DNA of 64,000 bases from Poriferisodalis sp965262965 (GTDB lineage Bacteria > Actinomycetota > Acidimicrobiia > Acidimicrobiales > Poriferisodalaceae): contig NZ_OZ253573.1 in NCBI RefSeq assembly GCF_965262965.1, forward strand, positions 1,116,001-1,180,000, given 5' to 3'. Shown one piece after another: positions 7,312 to 16,293 of the stretch; the stretch's first letter is position 1; each line of letters opens with the position of its first letter. A program made the position numbers and the translations under genes. A model generated the notes under the pieces. It was given only the letters and a program-made list of their open reading frames with translations, was not told the origin of the DNA and searched no databases.

Positions 7312-9518
7312 CAGCTTCTCCACCTGGGCACAAGACGATCGACTGCGTTGCGGATCAGCGCAAGACCCACACCGTCATCGAGCGACATGATCGATTCGGG
7401 ATGGAACTGCACCGCAGCCACGGGCAGCTCCCGATGTTCAACCGCCATCACGATGTCGTCATCGAGGCTCACGGCGGTGACTTCCAGCTCGTCGGGTACT
7501 TCGGCACGTCGAGCAAACAGCGAGTGGTACCGACCTGCGCGGAATTCTGCGGGCAGACCGTCAAGCAGGCGTCCGCCGAGAACGCGGATAACCGAGGGCT
7601 TGCCGTGCTTCGGATTGGCGAGCTGGCCCAGTTCGCCGCCGAAGTACTCGACGATCCCCTGGAGTCCCAGGCACACACCGAACAGCGGCAGACCGGCATC
7701 CAGCGTGGCGCCCACCATCGGCCCGATGTCGAAGTCATCTGGCCGGCCAGGGCCCGGGGACAGCACCACCAAGTCGAAATCCGCGACCTCGCCCGGTGGG
7801 AACCCCGCCCGTCGCGTCACCACGCTCGCGCCCGTCTGGCGCAAGTAGTTCGCCAGCGTGTGCACGAACGAATCCAGATGATCGACCAGCAGTACTCGCC
7901 GCTGGCTCGGTGTTGCCGTTGTAGCTATCGCGGCTGGCAGTGTCCGGGGACGCCGGATCGCGTCGAGGAATGCCGACGCCTTCAGCTCGGTCTCGGACTC
8001 CTCATCGTCAGGATTGGAGTCCCACAGCAGCGTCGCACCGACACGCACCTCGGCGTGCCCCTCGGTCACTCGGATGGTGCGCAGGGTGAGACCCGTGTTC
8101 AGGCTGCCGTCGAAGCCCACCTTGCCGACAGCGCCGCCATACCAGGCCCGCGGGGTGCGCTCGTGGCGTTCCAAGAACATCATGGCGGCCGTCTTCGGTG
8201 CGCCCGTCACCGTCACTGCCCAGGTGTGGGAGAGGAACGCATCGAGCGCGTCGAAGCCGGGTCGCAGGCGCCCTTCCACGTGATCGACGGTGTGGATCAG
8301 GCGCGAGTACATCTCGATCTGGCGACGGCCGATCACCTTTACCGAGCCAGGTACGCAGATGCGGCTCTTGTCGTTGCGGTCCACGTCGGTGCACATGGTC
8401 AGCTCGGACTCGTCCTTGGACGAGTTGAGCAGTGCAAGGATCTGCGAGGCGTCGTCGATGGGGTCCTGTCCGCGGGCGATGGTCCCCGAAATCGGGCAGG
8501 TCTCGACGCGGTCGCCTTCGACTCGCACATACATCTCAGGCGATGCACCCACGAGCCATTCGCCGGCTTGCGCCGAGCGACCCAAGTTGATCAGGAATCC
8601 GTACGGCGAGGGGTTCTGCTCCTTGAGGCGGCGGAACAGCTCTGAGGGCGGCTCGATGCTGCGTTCGGAGAACATCTGGCTCGCGACGACCTCAAACAGA
8701 TCACCTCTGGCGAAATACTCTCGGGCAGCGCGAACTCCCGCCGCGTAGCCGCCCGGCTCGTGATCCCGCCTCGCTTCGAGGTCGAGATCCGGCTCGTACG
8801 GGACGCTATCTCCCCCACCGGCCAGGTCGCCGGTACTGCGCCCCGCGAATTCGAAGTCGTAGTGAAGCCTCTGCGCGATCCCGCCTTGGTGGTCGACGAC
8901 GAGCAGATCGTCGGGCAAGTAGAGAACCAGGTCGCGTTGGTCCTGCGGACGCGGCAGCGTCAGCTCGATCGGCTCGAACTGGAACGCCAGGTCATATCCG
9001 AATGCGCCGTAAAGGCCTAGGTGGGGATCGTCGCATGCGAACAGCTCCACCAGCGCTCGGACGACCGTGAAGGTCGATGGCTGGCGGCTTCGCTCCTCCT
9101 CTTCGAAGCGTCGCTCAGCTCGCTCGATCGTGCAGGACACCTCGTCGGGGCCGTGCCGCAGCGAGACGATCCCTGCCGTCTCACCGAGTTGCGCGAGTGC
9201 ATCGTGCACCGATTCAAGCAACACTTTCCCGCGCTCGTTGAGGGCAGAGACCCGTACATCTTGGCCTCGGCTGGTGACGGCCAGCGGCGGGTCGGTAAAA
9301 CCCATGTCCCACCGCGTGTACCGGCCGGGGTACTCGTAACTCGACGAAAGCAGGACGCCCCGAGCCTGGTCCAGTCGGTCGACCAGTTCTTCCACTGCGG
9401 CATCGCCGTCAACGGTTGCCGCGGTGAGTGTGATCGAGATCCCACCCGCCGTGCGGAACTCGGTCGCCGAGAACGCGTCGATCCCGGGGGCAGCGTCAGC
9501 GTGCTCGGAAGCCGGCAT
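7311..9518 (-). CDS. trpEG: Anthranilate synthase, fused components I and II
   Basis: Makes anthranilate from chorismate and glutamine. Residues 1 to about 510 are the chorismate-binding part (SSSYEYPGRYTRWD, then TDVDRNDKSRIC and YSRLIHTVDHVEG). The rest is a class I glutamine amidotransferase with FGVCLGLQG (catalytic Cys) and AVQFHPES (His, Glu). The N-terminal motif order resembles the single-chain enzyme known from rhizobia. PhzE has the same fused order but belongs to phenazine loci, and here the neighbours are trpC, F, B and A. It starts 4 bases after the groES-like stop. Confidence 0.95.
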   Translation of the reverse strand: MPASEHADAAPGIDAFSATEFRTAGGISITLTAATVDGDAAVEELVDRLDQARGVLLSSSYEYPGRYTRWDMGFTDPPLAVTSRGQDVRVSALNERGKVLLESVHDALAQLGETAGIVSLRHGPDEVSCTIERAERRFEEEERSRQPSTFTVVRALVELFACDDPHLGLYGAFGYDLAFQFEPIELTLPRPQDQRDLVLYLPDDLLVVDHQGGIAQRLHYDFEFAGRSTGDLAGGGDSVPYEPDLDLEARRDHEPGGYAAGVRAAREYFARGDLFEVVASQMFSERSIEPPSELFRRLKEQNPSPYGFLINLGRSAQAGEWLVGASPEMYVRVEGDRVETCPISGTIARGQDPIDDASQILALLNSSKDESELTMCTDVDRNDKSRICVPGSVKVIGRRQIEMYSRLIHTVDHVEGRLRPGFDALDAFLSHTWAVTVTGAPKTAAMMFLERHERTPRAWYGGAVGKVGFDGSLNTGLTLRTIRVTEGHAEVRVGATLLWDSNPDDEESETELKASAFLDAIRRPRTLPAAIATTATPSQRRVLLVDHLDSFVHTLANYLRQTGASVVTRRAGFPPGEVADFDLVVLSPGPGRPDDFDIGPMVGATLDAGLPLFGVCLGLQGIVEYFGGELGQLANPKHGKPSVIRVLGGRLLDGLPAEFRAGRYHSLFARRAEVPDELEVTAVSLDDDIVMAVEHRELPVAAVQFHPESIMSLDDGVGLALIRNAVDRLVPRWRS

Positions 9519-9521
9519 GAC

Positions 9522-9974
9522 TTACAGGTACAGGCCGGTGCTGCCTGGCTCGATCCGTGGTGCCGCGATGGCGTGGACATCGCGCTCGCGCAAGATGAGG
9601 AAATCGTCCCCGTGCACCTCGACCTCGTGACGGTCGTCAGGGCTGAATAGGACCCTGTCGCCCTCTTGAGCACTACGCACGTTCGGTCCGGCACCGACCA
9701 CTTCGGCCCACACAAGACGCTTGTTCTGCTGCGCAGTCGCTGGAATGAGAATGCCGCCGCTGCTGCGACGCTCCGAGCCGTCATTGGGCAGCCGGACCAG
9801 CAGCCGGTCATGGAGCATCTTGATCGGACGGCGCTCGTCGTCACTCGCGTCCGCAACACCGTTGCTCTTGCCCGCTGCGGTCGCTCGCTTTACGGGAGCC
9901 TTCTTCTTCCGCGCAGGCGTCTTGGCGGTCTTGTCAGCGGCAGTCGCTGGGTCAGCAGTTTCGGGGGCAGTCAC
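9522..9974 (-). CDS. GroES/Cpn10-like protein with basic N-terminal tail
   Basis: A 150-residue protein whose residues about 55-140 match the chaperonin-10 fold: LHDRLLVRLP, SSGGILIPATAQ in the place of the mobile loop, VVGAGPN, GDRVLFSP and FLILRERDVHAI. Normal GroES is near 97 residues. Here an N-terminal Ala/Lys-rich tail (TPARKKKAPVKRATAAGK) and a short C-terminal tail are added. The GTG at 9974 follows TACCGT on the minus strand by 7 bases. It heads the tryptophan cluster, 4 bases before trpEG. It is probably a GroES paralogue rather than the groESL copy, since no groEL is adjacent. Confidence 0.8.
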   Translation of the reverse strand: MTAPETADPATAADKTAKTPARKKKAPVKRATAAGKSNGVADASDDERRPIKMLHDRLLVRLPNDGSERRSSGGILIPATAQQNKRLVWAEVVGAGPNVRSAQEGDRVLFSPDDRHEVEVHGDDFLILRERDVHAIAAPRIEPGSTGLYL

Positions 9975-9981
9975 CAGTGGC

Positions 9982-9991
9982 ACGGTACCGT
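9982..9991. promoter_or_regulatory. Palindromic divergent -10 element (ACGGTACCGT)
   Basis: The perfect palindrome ACGGTACCGT contains TACCGT on both strands. On the plus strand TACCGT ends 8 bases before ATG 10000. On the minus strand it ends 7 bases before GTG 9974. Both genes could be leaderless and share one overlapping -10 region, so they would compete for polymerase. This is inference from spacing. Confidence 0.45.
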
Positions 9992-9999
9992 TCACACCG

Positions 10000-10656
10000 A
10001 TGAATGCGGCGACTCCCCACACCCGCCAGATCGGCCTCACCGCATCCGACGGCACCGATCTGGAAGCCGAAGTCTCGTGGCCCGCAGGGGACGTCTGTGC
10101 TGTCGTCGTGCTGTCGCATCCGCATCCGCTCTATGGCGGCGACATGTGCAACCCGCTCATCGACCACCTGTTTCGGGCGTTGCCCGCCACTGGGATTGCC
10201 GCGCTTCGCTACAACTTTCGAGGTGTTGGCAGCTCGGGCGGCGAACACGACAGCGGAGGCGCCGAGCAGCTCGACGCCGCCGCAGCATTTGCCGAGGCCG
10301 CGGCGCTCGCCTCCGAAGGCGACGCTGACGATGTTGCGCCGGTGGTTTCAGCAGGATGGTCCTTCGGCGGCGACGTGTCTCTCGCGGCCGACCATGACGA
10401 ACTTGGGGCCTGGGTGGGCATCGCGGCGCCCATTCGCATCGTCGCGGAGTCCTCCATGGCTGCCCCAGCGGACGCTCGCCCGAAGCTTCTCCTCGTGCCC
10501 GAGCACGACCAATTCCGCTCCCCTGCCGAGGCCAGCGAGATCTTCTCGTCGTGGACCAACGCACAGATGCGGACCATTGCGAGCGGCGACCATTTCTTGA
10601 TGGGCCACGCCCGCGCTGTCGCCGAGATGATCGGCGAGTTTGTCGCCGACCTCTAG
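10000..10656 (+). CDS. Alpha/beta hydrolase (COG2945-like)
   Basis: A 218-residue single-domain hydrolase. It shows VLSHPHPLYGGDM, an oxyanion-side YNFRGVGSSGG, the nucleophile elbow GWSFGG, a late acidic PEHDQF and a C-terminal SGDHFLMGH with the catalytic His, so the Ser-Asp-His triad looks complete. No signal peptide is visible, so it should be cytoplasmic. The frame runs upstream to 9721, but the divergent groES-like gene and the TACCGT box place the start at ATG 10000. The substrate is unknown. Confidence 0.85.
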   Translation: MNAATPHTRQIGLTASDGTDLEAEVSWPAGDVCAVVVLSHPHPLYGGDMCNPLIDHLFRALPATGIAALRYNFRGVGSSGGEHDSGGAEQLDAAAAFAEAAALASEGDADDVAPVVSAGWSFGGDVSLAADHDELGAWVGIAAPIRIVAESSMAAPADARPKLLLVPEHDQFRSPAEASEIFSSWTNAQMRTIASGDHFLMGHARAVAEMIGEFVADL

Positions 10657-10659
10657 CGG

Positions 10660-12216
10660 CTAGACGATGCGCGACTCTTTGTCGCTCCAGTACTCGTCGC
10701 GCAGGATTCGCTTGTAGAGCTTGCCTGTGGGAAGTCTCGGCAGTTCATCGCGGAAATCGACCGAGCGCGGCATCTTGTACGCAGCGATGTACTCGCGCGC
10801 ATAACCTAGGAGTTCGGTGGCGAGCGCGTCGTCGCCGATCACTCCTTCGGCCGGCTGCACCACCGCCTTCACCTCTTCGCCGAAATCCTCGTTGGGCACG
10901 CCAAAGACCGCAACGTCTGCCACCTTCGGGTGCAGCACCAGGCAGTCCTCGATCTCTTGGGGATAGATGTTCACGCCGCCCGAGATGATCATGAACGCCT
11001 TGCGGTCGGTCAGATACAGGTAGCCCTCGTCATCGACACGGCCGATGTCGCCCAGTGTCGACCACAGCTCGTGATCTGCGTGGCGCGATTCGGCGGTCTT
11101 GTCAGGATCGTTGTGGTACTCAAATGCTGGGACGTCGCGTTCGAAGTAGATCGCGCCCGACTCGCCGACAGGCATCTCGTTGCCGTCGTCGTCGCAGATA
11201 TGGATGACGCCGATGAGCGGCGTGCCGACTGTCCCCGGATGGTCGAGCCAGTCAGCGGAATTGACGTAGCAGAAGCCGTTGAGCTCGGTGCCGGCGTAGT
11301 ACTCGTGCAGGATCGGTCCCCACCAGTCGATCATCTGCCGCTTCACCTCGACCGGGCACGGCGCAGCTGCATGCACAGCGACCTGATGACTGGACAGATC
11401 GTGTCGTTGCCGCACCTCGGCGGGCTGCTTGAGCATCCGGCTGAACATCGTCGGCACCCACTGGCTGTGCGTGACGTGGTACCGCTCGATGTAGGCGAGC
11501 GCATCGGCGGGGTCGAAGCGATCCATGATCACCGCGGTGCCACCCATCGACTGGGTACCAGTGGTGAACGACAGCGGTGCGGAGTGATACAGCGGCGCCG
11601 GGGAGAGATAGACGCTGCCGGCGCCGATACCGAAGATGCCGCCGACCAGACCCGCACCGATGAGATCGGGCTCGGTGATCGAGGTGCCGTCCAGCGGGCG
11701 CTTGATCCCCTTTGGACGGCCCGTGGTGCCCGAGCTGTACAGCATGGTTGACCCGCGTGGTTGTTCAGCCAGCGGCTCGGTCGGATAGGCCGCTATTGCA
11801 TGTTCGAACGAGTCGAATCCCGCAGCGCGGGCGTCGAACATCAGCCGGATGTCGCAATCGCCGATGAGCGGCAGCATCTCGGTCGCAGCCTCGGCCACGG
11901 CCGGCGAGGCCACCAGTACCCGCGCCCCGCAGTCGTTCACGATGTAGGCCGCCTCTTCGGCTGTCAGGTACCGATTCACCGTGGTGAAGTACAGGCCACT
12001 GCGCACTGTTCCCCAGAAGGCATCGAAGTAGCCGATGTTGTTGTCGGCGAACACCGCGACGTGATCACCGGGGCGCAAGCCGGCGGCCCACATGAGCTGT
12101 GCAAACTGCGCACTGCGGTCTTCCAACTCGCGAAAAGTCCGGATCGTGCCGTCGCGGGCCATGATGACCGCTGCACGATCAGGGACGTCGGGCGCGTATG
12201 TGCCGGGAAAGCTCAT
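10660..12216 (-). CDS. AMP-dependent acyl-CoA synthetase
   Basis: An ANL-superfamily ligase of 518 residues that activates a carboxylic acid as acyl-AMP and then acyl-CoA. It has the P-loop-like MLYSSGTTGRPKG, HEYYAGTELNG in the adenine-binding region, GDIGRVDDEGYLYLTDR at the domain hinge, and a C-terminal LPRLPTGKLYKR with the catalytic Lys. It converges on the hydrolase gene (3-base gap) and is preceded by TAGCTT 7 bases before the ATG. Fatty or aromatic acid substrates are both possible. Confidence 0.92.
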   Translation of the reverse strand: MSFPGTYAPDVPDRAAVIMARDGTIRTFRELEDRSAQFAQLMWAAGLRPGDHVAVFADNNIGYFDAFWGTVRSGLYFTTVNRYLTAEEAAYIVNDCGARVLVASPAVAEAATEMLPLIGDCDIRLMFDARAAGFDSFEHAIAAYPTEPLAEQPRGSTMLYSSGTTGRPKGIKRPLDGTSITEPDLIGAGLVGGIFGIGAGSVYLSPAPLYHSAPLSFTTGTQSMGGTAVIMDRFDPADALAYIERYHVTHSQWVPTMFSRMLKQPAEVRQRHDLSSHQVAVHAAAPCPVEVKRQMIDWWGPILHEYYAGTELNGFCYVNSADWLDHPGTVGTPLIGVIHICDDDGNEMPVGESGAIYFERDVPAFEYHNDPDKTAESRHADHELWSTLGDIGRVDDEGYLYLTDRKAFMIISGGVNIYPQEIEDCLVLHPKVADVAVFGVPNEDFGEEVKAVVQPAEGVIGDDALATELLGYAREYIAAYKMPRSVDFRDELPRLPTGKLYKRILRDEYWSDKESRIV

Positions 12217-12223
12217 GTCCCGG

Positions 12224-12229
12224 AAGCTA
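12224..12229 (-). promoter_or_regulatory. -10-like box (TAGCTT) for the acyl-CoA synthetase
   Basis: TAGCTT on the minus strand ends 7 bases before the ATG at 12216, the spacing expected for a leaderless transcript. No Shine-Dalgarno sequence is evident. Confidence 0.4.
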
Positions 12230-12263
12230 TCTCGCAGCTCGCTGGCGAACGCTGGAGTCGAGC

Positions 12264-13046
12264 TCAGTCCTGCGGCGGGCGGACTGCGACTCCGGCTGCC
12301 GTCATCGCCCGCTTCGCATCGGCGACGGTGTGCTCGCCGAAGTGAAAGATCGAGGCGGCCAGCACGGCGTCAGCGCGCCCTTCGACAGCCCCTTCCACGA
12401 GGTGCTCGAGCGTGCCCACGCCGCCGCTGGCTATGACCGGAACGTTGACGGCATCCGCGACCGCTCGGGTGAGCTCAAGGTCGAAGCCCTCCCTGGTGCC
12501 GTCGGCATCCATCGAGGTCAGCAGGATCTCGCCCGCGCCCAGCTCGACAACCTGGCGCACCCATTCGATGGCATCGATACCAGTGTCCTCGCGGCCGCCC
12601 TTGACGTACACGTTCCATGTTCGGGGCCGTCCGGGCTCGATGGGGTTCGACTTCGCGTCGACCGCGACCACCGCGCACTGGCTGCCGAACTCACCTGCGA
12701 TCTCGCGCACAAGGTCGGGACGGGCAACCGCAGCCGAGTTGACCGACACCTTGTCCGCGCCTGCGCGGAGCAAGGCCCGGGCATCATCGGTCGTACGGAT
12801 GCCGCCGCCGATCGTGAAGGGGATGAACACCTCCTCGGCGGTGTGGCGTGCGAGCTCGATGATGGTGTCGCGGTCGTGTGCCGATGCGGTGATGTCCAAG
12901 AACACAATCTCGTCCGCACCCTGACGGTCGTACAGCGCCGCCAGCTCGACGGGATCGCCGGCGTCTCGCAGACCCACGAAATTGATGCCCTTCACGACGC
13001 GGCCGTTGTCGACATCGAGGCATGGGATGACTCGGACGGTCTTCAC
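12264..13046 (-). CDS. hisF: Imidazole glycerol phosphate synthase, cyclase subunit
   Basis: A TIM barrel that uses ammonia from HisH to form imidazole glycerol phosphate and AICAR. The 260 residues start with RVIPCLDVDNGRVVKG, holding the first catalytic Asp, and contain LLTSMDADGTREGFD with the second. The GTG start overlaps the hisA stop as GTGA. It is the last gene of the his operon. Confidence 0.98.
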   Translation of the reverse strand: MKTVRVIPCLDVDNGRVVKGINFVGLRDAGDPVELAALYDRQGADEIVFLDITASAHDRDTIIELARHTAEEVFIPFTIGGGIRTTDDARALLRAGADKVSVNSAAVARPDLVREIAGEFGSQCAVVAVDAKSNPIEPGRPRTWNVYVKGGREDTGIDAIEWVRQVVELGAGEILLTSMDADGTREGFDLELTRAVADAVNVPVIASGGVGTLEHLVEGAVEGRADAVLAASIFHFGEHTVADAKRAMTAAGVAVRPPQD

Positions 13047-13837
13047 GCCGAATCGGCTCCTGCTGGGGGGCCACTGCCGCGCGCAACGACGATTGCGGAG
13101 ACAGGCCTGATTGCGCCGTCGTGCAGCGCCTTGCCGACGATGGCCCCGCTGAGCGCGCTGCCACCGGCGGACCGAAGATCTCGCAGATCAGCGATGTCGG
13201 CCAAGCAGCCGACACCGCCGCTGGCAATCACGTTCATCGTCGCGGGCCGCTGCGGCGCGTCCAGCACGTCGCGCAAGCCCGCCAGGTCGCTGCCCCCGCC
13301 CATTCCGTCTCGGGCAATCTGCGTCACGACGACGGCTTCGGCACCGGTGCTCGCCAAGCGCCGGAGCGCATCGCTCAGACTCACGCCGCTGCGGTGCTCC
13401 CATCCGCGAGTGGCCACTTCCGTGCCGCGCACGTCAAGTCCGACCGCAACGCGGTAGCCCGCCGTCACGAGCTCTGCGACCAGATCCGGATTCTCGATCG
13501 CCGCCGTGCCGACGACGCACCGCGTGACGCCCACCTCATAGAGCGCTTCGGCGCTCTGGCGGTTGCGCACGCCGCCGCCGCACTGCACGCGTACACCCGC
13601 ATCCCCCACCGCCGCGACGACCTTGCGCATCACCTCGCGATTGCGCGGCTCACCTGTGCCCGAACGAGCAGCATCGAGGTCCACCATGTGGATCCAGCGC
13701 GCCCCAGCCTCGGCAAACTCGTGGGCAACCTCGACCGGATCACCGACGTAGCGCACCTCGCGCTCGTAGTCGCCTTGCAGCAGCCGCACGCTCCGGCCTT
13801 CGCGCAGGTCAATCGCGGGGAACAGTTCGAAGCTCAC
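13043..13837 (-). CDS. hisA: Phosphoribosylformimino-AICAR-phosphate isomerase
   Basis: An Amadori isomerase of histidine synthesis, 264 residues. It starts ELFPAIDLREGRSVRL with the catalytic Asp, has VQCGGGVRN and the phosphate loops VVGTAAIENPDL and IASGGVG. Some actinobacteria use a dual HisA/TrpF enzyme (PriA), but a separate trpF is present in this window, so a purely histidine role is likely. It overlaps hisF by 4 bases and follows hisH by 24 bases. Confidence 0.95.
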   Translation of the reverse strand: MSFELFPAIDLREGRSVRLLQGDYEREVRYVGDPVEVAHEFAEAGARWIHMVDLDAARSGTGEPRNREVMRKVVAAVGDAGVRVQCGGGVRNRQSAEALYEVGVTRCVVGTAAIENPDLVAELVTAGYRVAVGLDVRGTEVATRGWEHRSGVSLSDALRRLASTGAEAVVVTQIARDGMGGGSDLAGLRDVLDAPQRPATMNVIASGGVGCLADIADLRDLRSAGGSALSGAIVGKALHDGAIRPVSAIVVARGSGPPAGADSA

Positions 13838-13861
13838 GTCGCAGCCCTCACCTACAGCAGC

Positions 13862-14512
13862 TCACCGATTACCGCTCGAGGCGGCGACGGCATCTACGAA
13901 GTTCTGGGCGAGACGCTTGCCGGCATCGCCTGATTTCTCCGGATGGAACTGGGTCGCCCACAGCTGGCCCCGCTCGACGGCCGCCGTGATCGGCGTCGGG
14001 TAGTCGCACGTTGCGGCTACGAGGTCGTCGTCGGTGTGAGCGGCGTAGCTGTGGACGAAATACATCCACGCGCCGTCGGTGAGCCCCACCAGCAACGCGC
14101 ACTCAGGCCGCCGCACATCGAGGCGATTCCATTGCATCTGGGGCCGCACGACGCCCTCAGGCAACAGGCGCACCGACCCGGGCAACACGGCAAGCCCAGG
14201 CACTCCCGGGGCCTCGGTCGAATCCTCAAAGAGCATCTGCATGCCGACGCAGATGCCCAAGAACGGGCGGCCGCTGTCGACCGCATCGAGAGCCGGTGCC
14301 TCCAGGCCCGTTGCGCGCAGCTGCCTCATGCACGTGCCGAAGTGACCGACGCCGGGGAGCACGACTGCATCGGCGTCACGGATCAACCCCGAATCAGAGG
14401 TGAGACGGGCATCGGCGCCCACCCGCTCAAGTCCCTTTTGCGCTGATCGCAGGTTGCCGATGCCGTAGTCGAGGACGGCCACGAGCGGCCGCACGGCAGC
14501 GGCACCGCTCAC
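13862..14512 (-). CDS. hisH: Imidazole glycerol phosphate synthase, glutaminase subunit
   Basis: The class I glutamine amidotransferase that feeds ammonia to HisF. It has VAVLDYGIGNLRS, the nucleophile LGICVGMQMLFE, and TQFHPEKSG with His and Glu. GTG 14512 is favoured over the longer frame (to 14563) because it lies 10 bases after the hisB stop with GAGAGG just upstream. That gives 216 residues, typical for HisH. Confidence 0.96.
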   Translation of the reverse strand: MSGAAAVRPLVAVLDYGIGNLRSAQKGLERVGADARLTSDSGLIRDADAVVLPGVGHFGTCMRQLRATGLEAPALDAVDSGRPFLGICVGMQMLFEDSTEAPGVPGLAVLPGSVRLLPEGVVRPQMQWNRLDVRRPECALLVGLTDGAWMYFVHSYAAHTDDDLVAATCDYPTPITAAVERGQLWATQFHPEKSGDAGKRLAQNFVDAVAASSGNR

Positions 14513-14522
14513 CGCAGGCCTC

Positions 14523-15146
14523 TCACAAGACGCCCTTGGTCGACGGCAGCACGTCGTCGGCAATGCGCACGGCGTCGTAGAAGGCCCGCGCCACGCCCTT
14601 GAAGCTGGCTTCGATGATGTGATGAGTGTTGCGACCCCGGATCATCACGATGTGCAGCGTGATGCCCGCCGCCATCACCAGACCGCGCCAGAACTCTTCG
14701 CACAGCTGGGGATCGAATGGCGGATCGCCGAGAATCTTCTCACCTGGAGGGTCGACGTCGTAGTGCAGGAAGGGGCGGCCCGACAGGTCCAAGATGACCT
14801 CCACGGCCGCCTCGTCGAGCGGCACCGTGATGGATGCGAAGCGCCGCACGCCTGCCTTGTCCCCCCACGCTGAGCGAAAGGCTTCGCCGAACGCGATGCC
14901 CGTGTCCTCGACGGTGTGGTGGGCGTCGATCTCGAGATCGCCCACCGTGCGCAGGTCGACGTCGAAGCGCGCGTGTTTGGAGAGCTGGGCCAGCATGTGG
15001 TCGAAGAACGGCAGGCCGGTCGATATTTCGTTGCGGCCGTTGCCGTCGATGTCGATCGAAAGGTCGATCTGGGTCTCTGCGGTGTGCCGTTGCACGCTTG
15101 CCATACGAGCAGCGCGGCGGCTGGGCAACGTTGCCTCTGCAGTCAT
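14523..15146 (-). CDS. hisB: Imidazoleglycerol-phosphate dehydratase
   Basis: A Mn-dependent dehydratase of histidine synthesis, 207 residues, without the phosphatase domain fused in enterobacteria. It shows the duplicated metal motifs LPFFDHMLAQLSKH and DAHHTVEDTGIAFGEA, and later HIVMIRGRNTHHIIEA. It lies 73 bases after hisC, the widest gap of the operon. Confidence 0.97.
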   Translation of the reverse strand: MTAEATLPSRRAARMASVQRHTAETQIDLSIDIDGNGRNEISTGLPFFDHMLAQLSKHARFDVDLRTVGDLEIDAHHTVEDTGIAFGEAFRSAWGDKAGVRRFASITVPLDEAAVEVILDLSGRPFLHYDVDPPGEKILGDPPFDPQLCEEFWRGLVMAAGITLHIVMIRGRNTHHIIEASFKGVARAFYDAVRIADDVLPSTKGVL

Positions 15147-15219
15147 CGGGACACCTCAGCATCGATTCGCATCAGCCTGCGGCCTCCGCCGACGATTCGC
15201 ACCCTCCGGCTGGCCGAGC

Positions 15220-16293
15220 TCATGCGAGCACCTCTGCGAGGGCTTGCAGGAAGCGGTCGTTCTCGGCAGGCGTGCCGACCGTGACCCGCAAGCAGTCGGC
15301 GAGGCGTGGCCACCCTGAGCAGTTCCGCACGAGCACCGAGCGGTCGACGAGCGCTTGCCAGACATCGTCGCCGCTGTGCCCGGCGGGGCTGGTGCGGAAC
15401 AGGATGAAGTTGGACTGCGAAGGCCAGACGTCGATCCGCATCTGGGCCAATTCAGCGGAGATTCGCTCGCGTTCGGACACGATCGCCGCTACTCGGTGTT
15501 CCATCTGGTCCGTGAATCGCAGCGCCACCCGGCCAGCGATCTGCTTGAACGTGTCGACGTGGTACGGCAGGACGACCTTCTCGAACTCGGCGGCCATTCC
15601 CACAGGGATCACCGCGTAGCCCAGCCGCGCCCCTGCCATCGCCCACGTCTTGGAATACGTACGAGTGACAACGAGGTTGTCGGGTCCACCCGCGTCATCG
15701 CAGAGGTCGATGGCGCTCCAGTCAGCGAATTGACCGTATGCCTCGTCGACCACCACGAGGCCGGGCGCAATCTCCAGCGCCCGCTCCAACACGTCAAGTC
15801 GTTCGGGTGTGCCAGTTGGATTGTTGGGCGAGCACAGGAACACGATCGAGGGCTGGTACCGCTCGACGATTCGTTCCATCTCGTAGACGCTGACACTGCC
15901 GTCAGCGTGGCGTTCGCCATCAACTACTGAACTCTGCGTGCTGCGTGCAATCTGGCCATACATCGCATACGTGGGCTCGAACGTCGCGACGCTTCGACCG
16001 GCCCCGCCGTAGGTCAGGCACACGGTCTGGAGTACCTCGTTGGAACCGTTTGCGACGAAGATGCGCTCGGGCTCGGTGCCGTGCAGCTTGGCGAGGTCGG
16101 CCCGAAGCGCACTGGCGGTCCGGTCGGGGTAACGATGCCATTCGACGCTGCGCAGCTCGGCTGCGAGGGCCTCGGTGAACTCGGCAGGGGGCGGAAATGG
16201 GGCCTCATTGGTATTGAGGCGCGCTTCCACCTCGATCTGCGGCGAGTGATAGCCCTCCAGCAAGCGCAGATCGTCCCGCACTGCCGGTTTCAC
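15220..16293 (-). CDS. hisC: Histidinol-phosphate aminotransferase
   Basis: A class I/II PLP aminotransferase that converts imidazole acetol phosphate to histidinol phosphate. Recognisable parts are RLNTNEAPFPPP, FLCSPNNPTG, VVDEAYGQF, and TRTYSKTWAMAGARLGY with the PLP lysine. I place the start at GTG 16293, which overlaps the hisD stop as GTGA. The frame extends to 16353 but adds unconserved residues. The length is 357 residues. Confidence 0.96.
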   Translation of the reverse strand: MKPAVRDDLRLLEGYHSPQIEVEARLNTNEAPFPPPAEFTEALAAELRSVEWHRYPDRTASALRADLAKLHGTEPERIFVANGSNEVLQTVCLTYGGAGRSVATFEPTYAMYGQIARSTQSSVVDGERHADGSVSVYEMERIVERYQPSIVFLCSPNNPTGTPERLDVLERALEIAPGLVVVDEAYGQFADWSAIDLCDDAGGPDNLVVTRTYSKTWAMAGARLGYAVIPVGMAAEFEKVVLPYHVDTFKQIAGRVALRFTDQMEHRVAAIVSERERISAELAQMRIDVWPSQSNFILFRTSPAGHSGDDVWQALVDRSVLVRNCSGWPRLADCLRVTVGTPAENDRFLQALAEVLA

